This document shows positions 10,592-20,791 of a stretch of DNA of 64,000 nucleotides, one piece after another. The stretch is from NCBI GenBank assembly GCA_027023805.1, contig JALVUF010000062.1:1-64000 (forward strand), written 5' to 3'. The notes beneath the pieces were generated by a model. It did not search any database. It worked only from the letters and a program-made list of their open reading frames with translations, and was not told the origin of the DNA. The stretch is from Helicobacteraceae bacterium. Its GTDB lineage: Bacteria > Campylobacterota > Campylobacteria > Campylobacterales > Sulfurimonadaceae. Made by a program: the position numbers and the translations under genes. Every line of letters starts with the position of its first letter. Position 1 is the stretch's first letter.

Positions 10592-11068
10592 TTATTCTCC
10601 GGTGCTACCAAATCCTCCTGTTCTTTGTTTGTGGGAGTGAATATTAAACATAAAACCTAAATGCTGCAACATGGCTATCTGTGCTACTCTGTCGCCTTTG
10701 TTGATATGTTTTGCAGGCATATTGGCAGGATTGTGAATACGTATCATAATCTCATCAGTATAATCTAGATCTATTACTCCAACACCGTTTGCAATTATTA
10801 GCTGTTTTGATAAAGAACTTCTAAGCATTAACTGCAAATAGTGAGTTTTTAAAAATAGCTCATAATTAGATATGCCTATTTGATCAAAATAGTACTTATT
10901 TATATTGAAATTCTCTTTTAATTTTTCAACATCAATACACACACCTAAGGGAATTAGCGTTGTTTGCGCCTGGGCAATTATCATGGTTTTGTTGGCATAT
11001 AGATCTACACAGGCTGAGTATTTACTTCCTCGCGATGGTAGTATTCCACCATTTATACTTTTAAACAT
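10592..11068 (-). CDS. dut: dUTPase-like protein (trimeric dUTP diphosphatase family)
   Basis: Motifs YSACVDLYA, LRSSLS, GVIDLDYTDE, KGDRVAQ, RTGGFGSTG; start placed at MFKSINGG (ORF track start at 11155 is probably too long). Confidence 0.8.
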   Translation of the reverse strand: MFKSINGGILPSRGSKYSACVDLYANKTMIIAQAQTTLIPLGVCIDVEKLKENFNINKYYFDQIGISNYELFLKTHYLQLMLRSSLSKQLIIANGVGVIDLDYTDEIMIRIHNPANMPAKHINKGDRVAQIAMLQHLGFMFNIHSHKQRTGGFGSTGE

Positions 11069-11146
11069 CTTAACTCCATAATTATTTTTTAATATGTTAT
11101 ATGTTATCCTAAAACTACAAATTTTTTGATAAAATAGGGCATACAC

Positions 11147-12382
11147 ATGGAACAATTTTTACAAGAATCAAAAAAAGCAAGTACCTGTTTTAATCAGCTA
11201 AGCGGTGCAGATAAAACGAAGGTTTTAATGCAAATGGCGCAGGCTATAAGGGATTTTAAAAAGAGCGTTATCGCGGCTAATCAAAAAGACATGCAAGAAG
11301 CAGACAATAACAATCTTACATCAGCTCTAAAGGATAGACTTTATATTGATGAGAGTAGAATCGAAAATATGGCGCTTGCAATTGAGCAAATAGCATCTTT
11401 AAAAGAACCTATCGGTAAAGTTCTTGATGGCTGGGTAACACAAAACAATCTAAAAATAGAAAAGGTATCAATACCGATAGGAGTTATAGGCATTATATAT
11501 GAATCCCGTCCAAATGTAACTAGCGATACGGCGGCACTTTGCTTTAAAAGCTCTAATGTCTGTGTGTTAAAAGGTGGAAAAGAGGCTCAAAATTCAAATA
11601 TTGCTATTGCTAATATTTTGCGCGGCGTATTGCAAAAAAATGGTATTCCCCCTTCATTAATATCTTTATTACCTGATTCATCAAGAGAGGGAGTGTCAAA
11701 GCTTATTAAAATGGATAAATATGTTGATTTAATCGTGCCCAGAGGAGGTGAGGGGTTGATAAAGTTTGTAAGTCAAAATGCAACGGTTGCTGTAGTTAAG
11801 CACGACAAAGGACAGTGTCATACATACATAGATAAAGATGCCATTATGCAAGATGGTATAAATATTGCGGTAAATGCAAAAACAGACCGCCCGGGAGTAT
11901 GTAACGCTATGGAGACTCTTTTGGTTGACGAGAGTATCTCTAAAGAGATTCTTCCTATGCTCAAAGAGGCTTTTGATAAGACACAAACATTGCTTAAAGG
12001 ATGTGCGAAAACTACCGAAATAATATCCATAGCAGATGCTAAGGAGGATGATTTCGATACCGAATATCTTGCAAATATTTTAAATATCAAAATAGTAAAA
12101 GGTGTTGACGGTGCGATAGAACATATTGCCAGGTTTGGTTCCGGGCATTCTGAAGCAATTATTACACAAAATGTAACAACTGCTGAAAAGTTTTTAAACA
12201 CGGTTGATGCCGCTGCTGTTTACTTAAATGCCTCGACAAGATTTACAGACGGGGGTGCATTTGGATTTGGTGCGGAGGTAGGAATAAGTACAAATAAGCT
12301 ACATGCCCGCGGTCCTATGGGGATTGAAGGACTTACGACATATAAATATAAGATCTATGGTTCAGGGCAGATACGCCAATAA
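11147..12382 (+). CDS. proA: Gamma-glutamyl phosphate reductase
   Basis: 411 aa; GVIGIIYESRPNVTSD, DLIVPRGGEGLI, HARGPMGIEGLTTYKY. Confidence 0.96.
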   Translation: MEQFLQESKKASTCFNQLSGADKTKVLMQMAQAIRDFKKSVIAANQKDMQEADNNNLTSALKDRLYIDESRIENMALAIEQIASLKEPIGKVLDGWVTQNNLKIEKVSIPIGVIGIIYESRPNVTSDTAALCFKSSNVCVLKGGKEAQNSNIAIANILRGVLQKNGIPPSLISLLPDSSREGVSKLIKMDKYVDLIVPRGGEGLIKFVSQNATVAVVKHDKGQCHTYIDKDAIMQDGINIAVNAKTDRPGVCNAMETLLVDESISKEILPMLKEAFDKTQTLLKGCAKTTEIISIADAKEDDFDTEYLANILNIKIVKGVDGAIEHIARFGSGHSEAIITQNVTTAEKFLNTVDAAAVYLNASTRFTDGGAFGFGAEVGISTNKLHARGPMGIEGLTTYKYKIYGSGQIRQ

Positions 12383-12385
12383 AAT

Positions 12386-13081
12386 CTAGTTGGATTTGGT
12401 ATTATTACTGTAAACATCATATGTTTGTTGCATTTTTATCCGAAGATTATTTAGCCAGTCTTTATCACGTTTATCTGCTGTAAAAGATTCTAGGAATATA
12501 GCTTTTATTTTCTTTGGTTTATAATAGTGTTTTTTTATATTATAACACGAAGAAGTTGCAATTAAAACAATTGGTTGCACTCTTAATTTATATTTATCGG
12601 CCACTATTTTTGCTCCGGGTTTAAAAGGTAATATTTTTTGTGTTGTGCTCCTTGTACCTTCAGGAAATATGGTGATAACTCTACCTTTGTCAATTCTTTC
12701 TTTGCTTGCTTTGAGTAATTTTAAAAGTGAGCTTTTATTTTCTCGCTCAATTGGAATATCATCAGGCAAACTAAGTGTTAGACCAAAAAAAGGTATATCA
12801 AAGAGTTCCTTTTTTGCCACCCATGCTAAATCTCTTTTTGTTATTAGCTCCACAACACCTATATCCAAATCGCTTTGATGATTAATAAGAAACATCTCAG
12901 CTTCCGGATCCTCTTGACCTAAAACTTCATATGACCAAAATGTACAAAGTTGAATCAGTTTTGCTGAAATCTTTTGTGCTTTAGGAGGCTTTACGAATTT
13001 AAAAATTATTATCATAAATGTCATGGAAGCAAATATTACAAATGTTGCATATGCCCAGCTAATTCTTGCAAATATCTTCAT
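12386..13081 (-). CDS. plsC: 1-acyl-sn-glycerol-3-phosphate acyltransferase
   Basis: NHQSDLD (HX4D variant) and FPEGTRS motifs. Confidence 0.92.
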   Translation of the reverse strand: MKIFARISWAYATFVIFASMTFMIIIFKFVKPPKAQKISAKLIQLCTFWSYEVLGQEDPEAEMFLINHQSDLDIGVVELITKRDLAWVAKKELFDIPFFGLTLSLPDDIPIERENKSSLLKLLKASKERIDKGRVITIFPEGTRSTTQKILPFKPGAKIVADKYKLRVQPIVLIATSSCYNIKKHYYKPKKIKAIFLESFTADKRDKDWLNNLRIKMQQTYDVYSNNTKSN

Positions 13082-14159
13082 TTTTTACCCATCCTACCTT
13101 ATTTTTGTTAAGTTCAATTCTTGTATATTTGTTTCTCTTGTCCAGCACTTTAAACTTACGGTTTGTCTTTGTTTGTTTAAATACAATACCTTGCCCAATA
13201 GGTAATATTTGTATTTTTGAACCACTTTTTATGCATACCGTATCAGGCGGAAGTAGTAGATACATAATGTATGCGCCAACTATTAAAGCCAGTAGTATAT
13301 AAAATAATTTTCGTCTAAATATTACTACTATGATAAGAATAAACAACACAGCAGCTGCAGCTGCCAATTTTATAACGGTGTGTTGGTCTGTTACCGGCGA
13401 GATGTTTGTTTGTGTGCTTACCGTATCGCTTATCACCTTTATGGGAATGGAGATTTTTTGATAATTTTGATTATTCAAATTAAAATAAGTAAAATTAAAA
13501 TTTTCAAGATTTTTGTTAATAATTAAATAATATATGGCAGTAGATTCCCCCGATCTATTTTCATCAAGAGATTCTAATCCTTGTTTTGTAATATTTTTAA
13601 AGTGGATTACTTTTAAGTTTGAATGAAGCGCTTTTGCAAAAAATAATAAAATATTAGATTGGTTATCATATGTCGTTGTTTTGTAATTTGTTACTTTAAA
13701 ATTATCTGCGATAACTCCTGAAAAATTTTTAGGTGGATTAAGCGTGATTACGTTTAGTCGTTGTGGCTGTAGTTGTGCTGTTGTAGGATATGATGAATTT
13801 GTTTCTCTATTGACAGCTGTTGCAGTGATTGGGGGAGTGTATTGACTATTGTTAGAATCATACAGATAAAGAGTATCTATGTGATAAATACCGGATTGGG
13901 AGCGTATAGGAGTTAGTGTTGCGTGTGTTTGGTTTAATGTGTATCGCAAAGATGTAAATTTTGGGTTAGTGATAATATATTTAATTGAGACAGGATATAT
14001 TTGTCCGTTAATGATACGCTTTGGGATAGAATTGTAAGACCAATAGATAATTTTTGTATTAGAAATATTGATGTCATTTATATTGCCCGTAGCCACCGAT
14101 GCTGACTGGGCATATGAGATGGCAGTAAAGAATATAAAAGAGATAAAAAATCTAATCAC
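13059..14159 (-). CDS. Hypothetical membrane protein with signal peptide and C-terminal SH3-like segment
   Basis: 366 aa ORF; N-terminal signal, two TM segments near the C-terminus, then KVLDKRNKYTRIELNKNKVGWV. Confidence 0.7.
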   Translation of the reverse strand: MIRFFISFIFFTAISYAQSASVATGNINDINISNTKIIYWSYNSIPKRIINGQIYPVSIKYIITNPKFTSLRYTLNQTHATLTPIRSQSGIYHIDTLYLYDSNNSQYTPPITATAVNRETNSSYPTTAQLQPQRLNVITLNPPKNFSGVIADNFKVTNYKTTTYDNQSNILLFFAKALHSNLKVIHFKNITKQGLESLDENRSGESTAIYYLIINKNLENFNFTYFNLNNQNYQKISIPIKVISDTVSTQTNISPVTDQHTVIKLAAAAAVLFILIIVVIFRRKLFYILLALIVGAYIMYLLLPPDTVCIKSGSKIQILPIGQGIVFKQTKTNRKFKVLDKRNKYTRIELNKNKVGWVKNEDICKN

Positions 14160-14830
14160 GCGTTAAAAAAACCCTCTAGCATTTTAACTCCATCGTCACT
14201 GCCAAGGAGTTTTTCCACAGCACGTTCAGGATGCGGCATTAAGCCGTATATATTTTTATTTTTATTGCATATGCCTGCAATTGAGTCGGTAGAACCGTTT
14301 GGACTTGTATCATGGTTATTTTGATCAACATATTTTAGTAAAACCTGATCATGATCATATAGCTCTTTTAAAGATGCTTCATCTATATAATAACTCCCGT
14401 CATGATGCGCTATAGGTATATTTACAGTCTCATTGATTTGGAATTTATTTAAAAAACTATTGTTATTAGATATAACCTTGAGTTTATGATGACGAGATAT
14501 AAAATGAAGCTTATCGTTACGCTTCAAAGCACCGGGCAAAAGACCTATCTCTGTTAGTATTTGAAAACCATTACATATACCAAGTATATGTCCGCCGTCT
14601 TTGGCAAAATCTATCACACTGCTCATAATCGGAGAAAACTTTGCAATGGCACCGCATCTTAGATAATCTCCGTAACTAAATCCACCGGCTAATACAATAA
14701 AGTCGGTATTTTTCGGTAAAACGGTATCTTTATGCCATACTATAGCTGTTTGCGCACCCAATTTATTTAGAGCATATTGCGTATCGTACTCACAGTTGGT
14801 ACCTGGAAACTGTAAAATTGCTGCTTTCAT
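14156..14830 (-). CDS. purQ: Phosphoribosylformylglycinamidine synthase subunit PurQ
   Basis: FPGTNCEYDT, GGFSYGDYLRCGAIA, GICNGFQILTE, MPHPERAVE. Confidence 0.96.
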   Translation of the reverse strand: MKAAILQFPGTNCEYDTQYALNKLGAQTAIVWHKDTVLPKNTDFIVLAGGFSYGDYLRCGAIAKFSPIMSSVIDFAKDGGHILGICNGFQILTEIGLLPGALKRNDKLHFISRHHKLKVISNNNSFLNKFQINETVNIPIAHHDGSYYIDEASLKELYDHDQVLLKYVDQNNHDTSPNGSTDSIAGICNKNKNIYGLMPHPERAVEKLLGSDDGVKMLEGFFNA

Positions 14831-15069
14831 TTTATATTTTCTATCTTATAATTTTCGATAACCGTATTTGCAAGAAGTTCTTCACACATTTTAGTTACAT
14901 CTTCCTTAGCTTGATTGTAATCTTGTGTATCAAGATCAAGAATAATTCGTTTTCCTATTTTAACATCCTGTATTGTATCAAAATGCAGTGATTTTAGTGC
15001 ATGAAACACAGCTTTGCCCTGCGCATCAAGAACGCCTTTTTTTAAAAAAATATTTATTGTAGCAGTCAT
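14827..15069 (-). CDS. purS: Phosphoribosylformylglycinamidine synthase subunit PurS
   Basis: 80 aa; KKGVLDAQGKAVFHALKSL; adjacent to purQ. Confidence 0.93.
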   Translation of the reverse strand: MTATINIFLKKGVLDAQGKAVFHALKSLHFDTIQDVKIGKRIILDLDTQDYNQAKEDVTKMCEELLANTVIENYKIENIK

Positions 15070-15073
15070 AGTT

Positions 15074-15784
15074 TTATCCTAGTATTCTATTTAGAACTTC
15101 TTGATAAGCCATACTTAAACCGCCAAGACCTTGTCTGAAACGATCTTTATCAAGCTTCTCTTTTGTTGTCATATCCCAAAAACGACAATTATCGGGCGAT
15201 ATTTCATCGATAACAATAATATTTCCGCTACTGTCTTTTCCAAACTCTAATTTAAAATCAACAAGATTTAGATTTTTTTTGGCAAAATATGGACGAAGTA
15301 TATCATTTATCTGTTTAGCCATTCTACGCAGTTTGTCTAGTTCATCTTGAAAATCAACAAGACCCAAAAGTAAAGCATGTTGATCATTTAACTTTGGATC
15401 TCCTAATGCATCATTTTTATAATCAAATTCTACAAGAGTAAAAGGCAAAATTGTACCGTCTTTTATGCCTAGGTTTTTGCTTAAACTCCCTGTGGCAATA
15501 TTTCTGACAATCACTTCAATTAAAATTACATCAGTCTTTTTATGAAGCATATGATTATCGTCTATCATTTTCACAAAGTGGGTAGGAATGCCATGACTTT
15601 GTAGTAACTTAAACAGTTCAACGGATATTTTATTGTTTAACGCACCTTTGCCTATTTCACTAGATTTTTTCTCACCGTTAAATGCAGTTAAATCATCTTT
15701 AAACTCAGAAATTAATAATTCATCATCATCTGTAGAAAAAAGCTTTTTGGCTTTTCCTTCATAAACAAGTTTTCCTTTTTGCAT
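15074..15784 (-). CDS. purC: SAICAR synthetase
   Basis: [35 protein letters not shown]. Confidence 0.96.
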   Translation of the reverse strand: MQKGKLVYEGKAKKLFSTDDDELLISEFKDDLTAFNGEKKSSEIGKGALNNKISVELFKLLQSHGIPTHFVKMIDDNHMLHKKTDVILIEVIVRNIATGSLSKNLGIKDGTILPFTLVEFDYKNDALGDPKLNDQHALLLGLVDFQDELDKLRRMAKQINDILRPYFAKKNLNLVDFKLEFGKDSSGNIIVIDEISPDNCRFWDMTTKEKLDKDRFRQGLGGLSMAYQEVLNRILG

Positions 15785-17128
15785 CTAATGTGTTCCTTTG
15801 GTTATTATTAGCGCTTTCATAATATCAACTGCAACTTGGAGTTGAGCATCTTTTCTTAGCTGTTGTTGCGTAATTATTTTTATTTTTTTATTGCTATCTT
15901 TTTTCTTAATGCTTTTATTATGGTCATGGTCTAATTTATATTGTTTGGAATCTTTAAGTAATATAGCTTTGAGATGATCTTGTAGGTCAACCTCTTTTAT
16001 ATCAAATCCGCCTTTATAGGTTTTAATTTCTCCGGGTTTGACCTCTACATCAGGTGTAATACCGATATTTTGTATCGTTCTTCCGCTTGGTAAGTAATAT
16101 CTCGCAATAGTTAATTTGACAGCCTGATCTTTAGCAATAGGCAGTACAACCTGCACGCTTCCTTTGCCGAAACTTTTTTGTCCAATAATGATTGCGCGTT
16201 TATGGTCTTGAAGTGCGCCTGATGTGATCTCTGCAGCACTTGCCGTGCCTCCGTTAATTAAAACAACAATAGGTAAATTTGTCATAAATTTTGCAGGATT
16301 TGCTTTATATATCTCATCTTCAGATTTAAGTCGCCCTTTTTGTGAAACAATAATGCCATGTTTTACAAACATATTTACAAGTCCGACTGCTTGATTTAGC
16401 AATCCGCCAGGGTTGTTTCTAAGATCTAAGACGATACCCTTGTCCGTATGTCCGTATTTGTTTAGAGCTTTTTTTACACTCGGTACGACATGTTGATCAA
16501 AGCTTGTTATTTTTATATATAAAATATTTTTACCTATTTGTCTGGTATAAACAGATTGTATTTTGATTAATCCGCGAATAATATGAATTTTGATAGGTTT
16601 TGCTGCGCCTTTTCTATAAACGGTTATATTAATAGGAGTACCTATTTTTCCGCGCATTAGTTTAACTGCATTATTGATATTCATACCAATGGTAGATTTA
16701 TTGTTTATCATTAAGATGATATCACCGGGTTTGATACCTGCTTTATACGCAGGAGTGCCTTGTATAGGCGCAATGACTGTAAGCATGTGGCTCTTCATGC
16801 CCACACTAATTCCCAAGCCTCCAAATTCACCGCTGGTTTCTGTTTGTAGATTTTTATAGCTTTGCTTTATTAAAAATGCAGAATGGGGATCAAGATTTGT
16901 CATCAATCCTTTTAGAGATTTGTTTATTATTGTATTTAAAGATTCTTTATTAACATAATATTTTTGGACAATATTGACAACACGCGTAAACTTTTCCAAT
17001 GCCTTCAAGCGGGCGGTCTCTTTTAATTGTTGTTGTGAAACATTTGCATATAATGAAGAAGGCATAGCCAAACCAAAGGCAACCATAACGGATGCTAGAG
17101 TAAGTAGATAAAATTTTCTTTTGAACAT
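15785..17128 (-). CDS. ctpA: S41 family C-terminal processing peptidase
   Basis: PDZ domain plus LDLRNNPGGLL and NGGTASAAEI catalytic motif; QKSFGKGSVQ. Confidence 0.93.
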   Translation of the reverse strand: MFKRKFYLLTLASVMVAFGLAMPSSLYANVSQQQLKETARLKALEKFTRVVNIVQKYYVNKESLNTIINKSLKGLMTNLDPHSAFLIKQSYKNLQTETSGEFGGLGISVGMKSHMLTVIAPIQGTPAYKAGIKPGDIILMINNKSTIGMNINNAVKLMRGKIGTPINITVYRKGAAKPIKIHIIRGLIKIQSVYTRQIGKNILYIKITSFDQHVVPSVKKALNKYGHTDKGIVLDLRNNPGGLLNQAVGLVNMFVKHGIIVSQKGRLKSEDEIYKANPAKFMTNLPIVVLINGGTASAAEITSGALQDHKRAIIIGQKSFGKGSVQVVLPIAKDQAVKLTIARYYLPSGRTIQNIGITPDVEVKPGEIKTYKGGFDIKEVDLQDHLKAILLKDSKQYKLDHDHNKSIKKKDSNKKIKIITQQQLRKDAQLQVAVDIMKALIITKGTH

Positions 17129-17241
17129 AAAAGACCCATTTTTTAAATTTAATTTTTATATCATTTGAATTATACTAAAAACTCATTAATAAGACAATAT
17201 ATTCAAAATAAATTATTACTTATATAAATAGACTCACAAGA

Positions 17242-17262
17242 CTTGACATTAATAGACTCAAT
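17242..17262. promoter_or_regulatory. Candidate HAIR-like (HspR) operator
   Basis: CTTGACA-N7-ACTCAAT; same half-site geometry as HAIR CTTGAGT-N7-ACTCAAG, overlapping the clpB -35. Confidence 0.5.
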
Positions 17263-17272
17263 ATGATATAAT
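17243..17272 (+). promoter_or_regulatory. Sigma70-type promoter of clpB
   Basis: TTGACA, 18 bp spacer, TATAAT, about 30 nt upstream of the clpB ATG. Confidence 0.75.
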
Positions 17273-17300
17273 CTAACTATTAAATTTAAAGGAAAACATT

Positions 17301-19886
17301 ATGGATAATATTTTTGAAAAATTAACACACAATATGACAGAAGCGATAGAGTCGTCTGTATCACTGGCTTTGCACAATAAAAATATGGAAGTCGATCCGA
17401 TTCACTTTTTATGGGCTTTACTTACTAATTCCAATTCAGCATTAAATCAAGCATTAAATAAAATGAATATTGACAAAACGGCAATTGAGCTTGATGTTAG
17501 GAGCATGGCAGAAAAACTACCAACTTCATCATCAGTTACAAAAGAGAGCATTAGACTTTCTAAGAAATTTGCAGATTCCCTGCAACGTGGAGCTGCCCAG
17601 ATGACTAAAAACGGCGATTCGTTTTTGGCGGTGGATAGTTACTTAATAGGTAATATAGATGAAGTCCCGTTTAAAGAGATATTGGGTAAATATGTGGATA
17701 CCATGGAGCTTGCTAAGACTCTTGAATCATTTCGCGGTGGTCAAAAGATAGAGTCTCAAACTGCTGATGAGAATCTTGAAGCATTATCAAAATATGGCAT
17801 AGACTTAACCAAGCAGGCAACTGAGGGTAAACTCTCACCGGTCATTGGACGTGATGAAGAGATAAATCGTACTATGCAGATATTAATAAGAAAGACAAAA
17901 AACAATCCGATTTTACTAGGTGAACCGGGTGTAGGTAAAACTGCCTTAGTAGAAGGATTGGCTCAGAGAATTTTCAATAAAGAGGTTCCGCTTTCTTTAC
18001 AAAACAAGCGATTAATAGCTTTGGATATGAGCTCATTGATAGCCGGTGCAAAATATCGCGGTGAGTTTGAAGACAGATTAAAAGCTGTCGTTGATGAAGT
18101 GAAAAAAAGTACGAATATAATACTTTTTATAGATGAGATACATACTATAATTGGTGCTGGTGCCAGTGAAGGAAGTATGGACGCGGCAAATATCTTAAAA
18201 CCTGCATTAGCCAGAGGAGAGTTGCGAACTATAGGAGCCACGACTTTAAAAGAGTATAGAAAATATTTTGAAAAAGATGCAGCTTTGCAAAGACGTTTTC
18301 AGCCTATTAGCGTAGATGAGCCAAGTGTTAATCAGGCACTGCAAATATTACGCGGTATCAAAGATAATTTAGAGACATTTCACAATATTACGATATCTGA
18401 TTCAGCATTGGTTGCAGCTGCAAAATTGAGTCATCGTTACATCTCAGACAGATTTTTACCCGATAAAGCTATAGACTTGATTGATGAAGCCGCAGCTGAA
18501 CTTAAAATGCAGATTGAAAGTGAACCAAATGCGCTTGCATTTGTTAAGCGTAGAGCTCAGGAATTGCAAGTGGAAAAAGAAGCATTAAAGATGGAAGAGT
18601 CCGAAAACCATGAAAAACGTCTGCAAGAGATAGAGCAAGAGCTTGCTGATGCAAAAGAAAAACAGCGTGAGCTTGAGTCTCAATTTGAGCATGAAAAAGA
18701 GATATTTGAAAAAATAGCTTCCACTAAGTCGGATATAGAAGCAAAAAAACGTGAAGCTGATTTGGCAAAAAATAACGGCGAATACAATAAAGCAGCAGAG
18801 ATTGAATATGGAGTGGTGCCTAAATTGATCCAAGAGGAGCAATCACTTCAGGAAAAATGGAAAAAGATGCAAAGTGAGGGTACTTTGCTAAAAAATAGCG
18901 TAGATGAAGATGCGATAGCTTCAATCGTCAGTAGATGGACTGGAATTGCAGTAAGTAAAATGCTTCAAAGCGAAAAAGATAAAATCATACATGTAGAAGA
19001 GGAACTAAACAAGTCTGTCATCGGCCAAGAACGCGCTACACATGCAGTCTCAAGAGCGATTAAGCGAAACAAAGCAGGCCTGAGTGATCAAAATAGACCA
19101 ATAGGCAGCTTTTTATTCTTAGGACCTACGGGCGTGGGTAAAACCCAGACGGCTAAAACACTGGCAAAATTTTTATTTGACAGTGAAGATGCAATGATAA
19201 GAATTGATATGAGTGAATATATGGAAAAACATGCCGTGTCTCGTCTTGTCGGTGCGCCTCCAGGATATGTCGGTTATGATGAAGGCGGACAGTTAACGGA
19301 GGCTGTCAGGCGAAAACCATACAGCGTAATTTTGCTTGACGAGATTGAAAAAGCTCATTCTGATGTTTTTAATATACTGCTACAGGTACTAGATGATGGA
19401 CGTCTAACTGATAACAAGGGTGTTACAGTCGATTTTACAAATACCATTATTGTAATGACCAGCAATATAGCAAGCGATAAAATAATGTCGTTAAATGATA
19501 ATTATGATAAGATGCAAGACGCTGTTATGGGAGATTTAAAGCTCGCTTTTAAACCTGAGTTTTTAAACAGACTGGATGATATTATTATATTTAATCCTTT
19601 AGGCAGTAAACAGATCGAAGGTATTGTGGATATCTTCTTTAAAGATATTGAGCAAAAAGTAAAAGAGCGCGACATCACTTTAATATTGACGCCTAGCGCT
19701 AAAGAGTTTATCGCTAAAGCCGGATTTGATCCGGTGTATGGTGCAAGACCGTTAAAAAGAGCTTTGTATGAGATTGTTGAAGATAGATTGGCTGATCTTA
19801 TCTTAAGTGGAGAAGTAATTGAAGGCTCACAAGTAACGTTTGATGCTAAAGATGGTGTAGTGGAAGTTGTGGTTGCGCATAAATAA
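17301..19886 (+). CDS. clpB: ATP-dependent chaperone ClpB
   Basis: 861 aa; two Walker A motifs ([25 protein letters not shown]), ClpB middle coiled coil. Confidence 0.97.
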   Translation: MDNIFEKLTHNMTEAIESSVSLALHNKNMEVDPIHFLWALLTNSNSALNQALNKMNIDKTAIELDVRSMAEKLPTSSSVTKESIRLSKKFADSLQRGAAQMTKNGDSFLAVDSYLIGNIDEVPFKEILGKYVDTMELAKTLESFRGGQKIESQTADENLEALSKYGIDLTKQATEGKLSPVIGRDEEINRTMQILIRKTKNNPILLGEPGVGKTALVEGLAQRIFNKEVPLSLQNKRLIALDMSSLIAGAKYRGEFEDRLKAVVDEVKKSTNIILFIDEIHTIIGAGASEGSMDAANILKPALARGELRTIGATTLKEYRKYFEKDAALQRRFQPISVDEPSVNQALQILRGIKDNLETFHNITISDSALVAAAKLSHRYISDRFLPDKAIDLIDEAAAELKMQIESEPNALAFVKRRAQELQVEKEALKMEESENHEKRLQEIEQELADAKEKQRELESQFEHEKEIFEKIASTKSDIEAKKREADLAKNNGEYNKAAEIEYGVVPKLIQEEQSLQEKWKKMQSEGTLLKNSVDEDAIASIVSRWTGIAVSKMLQSEKDKIIHVEEELNKSVIGQERATHAVSRAIKRNKAGLSDQNRPIGSFLFLGPTGVGKTQTAKTLAKFLFDSEDAMIRIDMSEYMEKHAVSRLVGAPPGYVGYDEGGQLTEAVRRKPYSVILLDEIEKAHSDVFNILLQVLDDGRLTDNKGVTVDFTNTIIVMTSNIASDKIMSLNDNYDKMQDAVMGDLKLAFKPEFLNRLDDIIIFNPLGSKQIEGIVDIFFKDIEQKVKERDITLILTPSAKEFIAKAGFDPVYGARPLKRALYEIVEDRLADLILSGEVIEGSQVTFDAKDGVVEVVVAHK

Positions 19887-19986
19887 ACAACTAAAGTGTT
19901 GCATTTTTTACATAAGGTATGCTTAACAAGCATTTAAGCAAAATTTTACTATAATTTCAGACTTAAAATTTAATAGAGGATTTGGC

Positions 19987-20121
19987 ATGAAAAGAACGTA
20001 TCAGCCACATAATACGCCGCGTAAGCGTACTCATGGTTTTAGAACCCGCATGGCTACTAAAAACGGACGTAAGATTATCAATGCGCGTCGCCGTAAAGGG
20101 CGTAAGTCATTGACTGTATAG
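19987..20121 (+). CDS. rpmH: 50S ribosomal protein L34
   Basis: 44 aa [44 protein letters not shown]; absent from the ORF track because of length. Confidence 0.97.
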   Translation: MKRTYQPHNTPRKRTHGFRTRMATKNGRKIINARRRKGRKSLTV

Positions 20122-20450
20122 GTCGTTTTGCTCTAATAAAAGAGCATAAAGAGTTTCAATATATTTACAAAAGGGGCAAGCGGATCCATTTTATTGGATT
20201 TCTCCTCTTTTATCTTCATAAAAAACATACCCTTAAAGTCGGTTTTACTGCATCAAAAAAAGTTGGAGGAGCTGTTATTAGAAATCGCCTCAAGCGAAGA
20301 ATGAGAGCGCTTTTTTATCAATATTCAGAATCACTTCAAGACGGATATTATGTTTTAGTGGCAAAGAGTGAACTAAAAGATATAGATTTTACTAAATTGG
20401 AAGCTAATTTTACAGCAATATCAAGAAAAGTCGGTTTGGTAAAAAAATGA
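20109..20450 (+). CDS. rnpA: Ribonuclease P protein component
   Basis: Frame encodes [28 protein letters not shown]...[27 protein letters not shown]; no ATG/GTG/TTG start upstream of conserved region; ATT at 20109 with SD aaaggg 8 nt upstream proposed. Confidence 0.85.
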   Translation: MDCIGRFALIKEHKEFQYIYKRGKRIHFIGFLLFYLHKKHTLKVGFTASKKVGGAVIRNRLKRRMRALFYQYSESLQDGYYVLVAKSELKDIDFTKLEANFTAISRKVGLVKK

Positions 20451-20791
20451 TTCGTAATTTTTTACTTTCTGTTTTAGCTCTTTATCAACGCTTTTTTACT
20501 CTGCTAGGCTTTGGAAGCTGTAGATTTTATCCTACATGTAGCGAATATGCTAAGTGGGAATTTGAAAATAATTCACTTTCAAGTGCTTTTTATCACTCTT
20601 TTACTAGAATACTGCGTTGTAATCAATTTTTTGAGGGCGGTATTGAATATCCAGTCTTAAACAATCTGAACCTTTGTCCTAAAAAGATGGATATTTGTCT
20701 AATTAAATATTGGCTGGTACCAAACAAGAAGAATCGTTATTATATAATTAAAAATTTTAAGTATAAAGGCAAAAAGTGTTTGAAAAATTAA
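20447..20791 (+). CDS. yidD: Membrane protein insertion efficiency factor YidD
   Basis: LGFGSCRFYPTCSEYAKWEF, RILRCNQFFEGG. Confidence 0.93.
   Translation: MIRNFLLSVLALYQRFFTLLGFGSCRFYPTCSEYAKWEFENNSLSSAFYHSFTRILRCNQFFEGGIEYPVLNNLNLCPKKMDICLIKYWLVPNKKNRYYIIKNFKYKGKKCLKN

Noticed and set aside
11729-12201. Two overlapping minus-strand ORFs inside proA
   Set aside because: Both antisense to conserved ProA sequence.
18585-18842. 85-aa minus-strand ORF rich in Phe/Leu
   Set aside because: Antisense of the clpB coiled-coil (Glu/Lys-rich) region; composition artefact.
19887-19986. Replication origin near rpmH-rnpA
   Set aside because: No dnaA/dnaN genes and no recognisable DnaA-box cluster in the adjacent intergenic sequence.
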